Shown here one piece after another: positions 23,554 through 25,999 of a stretch of 25,999 nucleotides of DNA. Source of the DNA: Rhodocyclaceae bacterium UBA1310 (GTDB lineage Bacteria; Pseudomonadota; Gammaproteobacteria; Burkholderiales; Rhodocyclaceae); contig DBTS01000114.1 of assembly GCA_002307175.1 (NCBI GenBank), forward strand, positions 26,925-52,923. Reading direction: 5' to 3'. Under the pieces are notes generated by a model, which worked only from the letters and a program-made list of their open reading frames with translations, was not told where the DNA came from and did not search any database. A program made the translations under genes and the position numbers. Position 1 is the first letter of the stretch. Each line of letters starts with the position of its first letter.

Positions 23554-24462
23554 TCATTTGGACGGCTGATTCTTTGACAGGCTCACCACATAGGCAGCCA
23601 ACAGATGGATTTTCTCGGGGCCGAGGAAATCCTTGAACACCGGCATCTGATTCTGCCGGCCCTTGGTCACCGTCTCGATGATGGTGGCCTCGGACGAGCC
23701 CCACAGCCAGACCTTGTCGGTCAGGTTCGGAGCGCCCAGCGCCTGATTGCCCTTGCCTTCCGGCCCATGGCAGGCCACGCAGTTAGTCGCAAAGAGATCC
23801 TTGCCACGCTGGGCGCGGATGGAATCATTTGCCAGCCCCGACAGGGAGCGAACGTAATTGGCCACATCCTTCACCCCTTCCGTCCCCAGCACCGGCCCCC
23901 AGGCTGGCATCGCCCCGTTGCGCCCACCGGTAATGGTGGTCTCGATGGTTTGAGGGTCGCCACCGTAAAGCCAGTCATTGTCGGTCAGGTTAGGGAAACC
24001 CTTGTTGCCATGGGCATCCGAGCCGTGGCACTGCGCACAATAGGTGAGGAACAGACGTTGCCCCATAGCCTGGGCTTCGGGATCTGCCGCCACCGCAGCG
24101 AGATCCTGCTTGGCATACTTGGCATACAGAGGGCGGATCTGCGCATCAGTCGTCTTGACCTCATCCTGATACTGCTTCACCTCGCTCCAGCCAAAATACC
24201 CCTGATAGGCACCCAGCCCCGGGAACACCGCCAGATAGCCGACGGCGAACACCAGTGCCCCCCAAAACATGAACATCCACCAGCGCGGCAGCGGATGGTT
24301 GTATTCCTGCAGGGTTTCATCCCAGATATGTTCATGCAGGGTGACGGGGCCTTTCTCGCGGCGGGTCATGTTCGAGGCGAGAATCCATACGCAGAAGATC
24401 AGGCTCAACACCACCAGACCCAGAACGTAGTAATGCCAGGTATCGCTGACAAAATCACTCAT
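23554..24462 (-). CDS. ccoP: cbb3-type cytochrome c oxidase subunit III (dihaem)
   Basis: CcoP carries electrons from soluble cytochromes to CcoO/CcoN in the high-affinity cbb3 oxidase. The 302-residue protein has two N-terminal transmembrane helices (about 10-30 and 62-82) flanking the FixP motif HEHIWDETLQEYNHPLPRWW. Two class I c-type haem domains follow, with CAQCH (142-146) and CVACH (228-232) and later Met ligands (NGAMPAWG and QNQMPVFK). I prefer the ATG at 24462 because AGGGA is then 8-9 nt upstream; an ATG at 24468 is too close to it. That ribosome-binding site overlaps the ccoQ stop. It is the last gene of the operon. Confidence 0.96.
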   Translation of the reverse strand: MSDFVSDTWHYYVLGLVVLSLIFCVWILASNMTRREKGPVTLHEHIWDETLQEYNHPLPRWWMFMFWGALVFAVGYLAVFPGLGAYQGYFGWSEVKQYQDEVKTTDAQIRPLYAKYAKQDLAAVAADPEAQAMGQRLFLTYCAQCHGSDAHGNKGFPNLTDNDWLYGGDPQTIETTITGGRNGAMPAWGPVLGTEGVKDVANYVRSLSGLANDSIRAQRGKDLFATNCVACHGPEGKGNQALGAPNLTDKVWLWGSSEATIIETVTKGRQNQMPVFKDFLGPEKIHLLAAYVVSLSKNQPSK

Positions 24463-24473
24463 GATCATCTTCC

Positions 24474-24653
24474 CTAGATAAGAGAGCGGGAATCCACGCC
24501 CGACCCGGTTTGCTCATCTTCATCCAGTGGCAACCTGGCCGCCTCCTCGAAGCCCTTGCGGGCTGCGCTGCTGTAGGCCCAATACACAATGCCCAGAAAA
24601 CACAGCAGACTGACCACAGTCACTACCGAGCGCACGATATCAATGCTATCCAT
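24474..24653 (-). CDS. ccoQ: cbb3-type oxidase small subunit CcoQ (FixQ)
   Basis: Translating the gap between ccoO and ccoP by hand gives a 59-residue protein starting MDSIDIVRSVVTVVSLLCFL. It has a single transmembrane helix (about 8-27) followed by WAYSSAARKGFEEAARLPLD, the usual CcoQ pattern, and an acidic tail. CcoQ is a non-catalytic subunit that stabilises or regulates the cbb3 complex. The ATG at 24653 has GGGAG 7 nt upstream. The stop lies 11 bp before the ccoP start and is part of its ribosome-binding region. The operon order ccoN-O-Q-P supports the call. Confidence 0.93.
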   Translation of the reverse strand: MDSIDIVRSVVTVVSLLCFLGIVYWAYSSAARKGFEEAARLPLDEDEQTGSGVDSRSLI

Positions 24654-24664
24654 ACCGGTCTCCC

Positions 24665-25276
24665 TCAGTCGTTATTCTTGATCGAGGTACCCAGACCCTG
24701 CAGGTAGGCCACCAGCGCGTCCAGCTCGGTCTTGCCCTTCACAGCTTCGGGCGCCGCCGTGATTTCAGCATCGGTGTAAGGCACGCCTACCGAACGCAGC
24801 GCCCGCATCTTGGCCTGGATATTGTCGGTCTGTGCCGGGCGATCCAGCCAGAAGAAGGCCGGCATATTCGATTCCGGCACCACGTCGCGCGGATTGAGCA
24901 GATGCGCCCGATGCCACACATCCGAATAGCGCCCGCCCACACGTGCCAGATCCGGCCCGGTGCGCTTGGAGCCCCACTGGAAGGGATGGTCATACACAAA
25001 CTCGCCGGCCACAGAGTAGTGCCCATAGCGTTCGGTTTCCGCACGGAAGGGGCGAATCATCTGCGAGTGGCACAGGTAGCAGCCCTCGCGGATGTAGATA
25101 TCGCGCCCGAGCAGCCGCAAAGGATCATACGGCGTCACCCCCTTGGCCGGTGTTGTGGTGCTCTTCTGGAAGAACAGTGGAACGATTTCCACCAGCCCCC
25201 CGACGGAAACGGTCAACAAGGTCGCCACAATCAGCAGGGGCAGGCTCTTTTCAACCAATTCGTTGCTCAGTTTCAT
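24665..25276 (-). CDS. ccoO: cbb3-type cytochrome c oxidase subunit II (monohaem)
   Basis: CcoO is the membrane-anchored monohaem cytochrome c subunit. The 203-residue protein has one N-terminal helix (about 11-35), the c-haem site CYLCH at 66-70 (IREGCYLCHSQMIRPF), and PESNMPAFFW supplying the likely Met ligand. SVAGEFVYDHPFQWGSKRTGPDLARVGGRYSD is split over the centre and is typical of the subunit. The ATG at 25276 has GGGAG upstream and lies 13 bp past the ccoN stop, so translation is probably linked. Length is standard. Confidence 0.97.
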   Translation of the reverse strand: MKLSNELVEKSLPLLIVATLLTVSVGGLVEIVPLFFQKSTTTPAKGVTPYDPLRLLGRDIYIREGCYLCHSQMIRPFRAETERYGHYSVAGEFVYDHPFQWGSKRTGPDLARVGGRYSDVWHRAHLLNPRDVVPESNMPAFFWLDRPAQTDNIQAKMRALRSVGVPYTDAEITAAPEAVKGKTELDALVAYLQGLGTSIKNND

Positions 25277-25289
25277 GTCCTGTTCTCCC

Positions 25290-25999
25290 TCAGTGCGCTG
25301 CAGCCGGAGCCAGCACCGGTGCATCAACACCCTTCTGCCCGGCAATCGTCCGAATCATGTTGTAGACCATGATGAACATGCCACCCAGGTAGAGCAGCCC
25401 TCCCAGCAAACGGATCGTCCAGTACGGATAACTGGCTTTGACGCCTTCGATGAAGGCCCAGGTCAGCGTGCCGTCCGGATTCACATCGCGCCACATCAGG
25501 CCCTGCATGACCCCCGCAATCCACATCGAAGCAATGTAGAGCACGATACCAATCGTCGCGATCCAGAAGTGCCAGGTCACGAGCTTGGTTGAGTACATCT
25601 CGGTTTTGCCGTACATGCGCGGGATCAGGTAGTAAGTCGCCCCCAGCGTGACCATGCCCACCCAGCCCAGAGCCCCGGAGTGCACGTGGCCGATCGTCCA
25701 GTCGGTGTAGTGCGAGAGTGCATTCACCGTCTTGATCGACATCATCGGCCCTTCGAAGGTCGACATGCCGTAGAACGACAGGGAAGTGATGAGGAATTTC
25801 AGGATCGGGTCGGTACGCAGCTTGTCCCATGCGCCAGAGAGCGTCATGATCCCGTTGATCATGCCACCCCAGCTAGGCGCCAGCAGAATCAGCGAGAAGA
25901 CCATGCCCAGGGACTGCGCCCAGTCAGGCAGTGCGGTGTAGTGCAGATGGTGCGGGCCTGCCCACATGTAAGTAAAGATCAGCGCCCAGAAGTGCACCA
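25290..25999 (-). CDS. ccoN: cbb3-type cytochrome c oxidase subunit I, C-terminal part (cut by window edge)
   Basis: CcoN is the catalytic haem-copper subunit that reduces oxygen to water. About 236 C-terminal residues are present; the start lies beyond the window. Visible are the copper-binding His pair in AGPHHLHYTALPDW, the haem-ligand region TIGHVHSGALGWVGM, and several hydrophobic helices such as MVTLGATYYLIPRMYG. The frame is open to the window end. It is the first visible gene of the ccoNOQP operon; the promoter, and any ccoS or ccoI, would be to the right. Confidence 0.97.
   Translation of the reverse strand, partial: VHFWALIFTYMWAGPHHLHYTALPDWAQSLGMVFSLILLAPSWGGMINGIMTLSGAWDKLRTDPILKFLITSLSFYGMSTFEGPMMSIKTVNALSHYTDWTIGHVHSGALGWVGMVTLGATYYLIPRMYGKTEMYSTKLVTWHFWIATIGIVLYIASMWIAGVMQGLMWRDVNPDGTLTWAFIEGVKASYPYWTIRLLGGLLYLGGMFIMVYNMIRTIAGQKGVDAPVLAPAAAH

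Overview
The window reads as a chromosomal segment of a facultatively microaerobic betaproteobacterium, most like the Rhodocyclales/Burkholderiales. The evidence is the gene families seen: a cbb3 oxidase operon with ccoG and fixH, an Fnr/hemN pair, a class I PHA synthase, a pilSR pair with a small PP0621-like gene in front, and a histone H1-like Lys/Ala protein. No genus can be named from the sequence alone. No phage, transposase, tRNA, rRNA or CRISPR array was seen. Base composition looks even, except for an AT-rich pocket near 4230-4460.

Layout, left part (1-8.4 kb): the 5' end of a malic enzyme gene (minus) faces a class I/II aminotransferase (plus). A small membrane-anchored lytic transglycosylase and the H1-like protein follow on the minus strand, the latter with a strong terminator. 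After about 700 bp without a convincing gene comes a tightly overlapping minus-strand unit, in transcription order: PP0621-like protein, pilS, pilR, ampD.

Middle part (8.4-16.1 kb): ldhA-type D-lactate dehydrogenase (plus), a LEA2/WHy lipoprotein (minus), ybiB/trpD2-like gene (plus), a chemoreceptor with a C-terminal hemerythrin domain (minus), inorganic pyrophosphatase (minus), a universal stress protein (minus) and a TauE/SafE-like membrane protein (minus).

Right part (16.1-26 kb): hemN (minus) and fnr (plus) diverge from a 14-bp palindrome that matches the FNR consensus exactly. Then come phaC (minus) and a second universal stress protein (plus), then ccoG-fixH and ccoN-ccoO-ccoQ-ccoP (minus), each group closed by an intrinsic terminator. 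ccoQ (59 aa) was translated by hand.

Functional theme: many genes fit life at low or changing oxygen: high-affinity oxidase and its assembly factors, oxygen-independent haem synthesis, Fnr, fermentative lactate dehydrogenase, carbon storage, stress proteins and a diiron chemoreceptor. No wholly new multi-gene system was found. The most unusual signals are a dispersed intergenic repeat family with about five copies, a long inverted repeat directly before ldhA, the chemoreceptor-hemerythrin fusion, and the divergent fnr/hemN control region.
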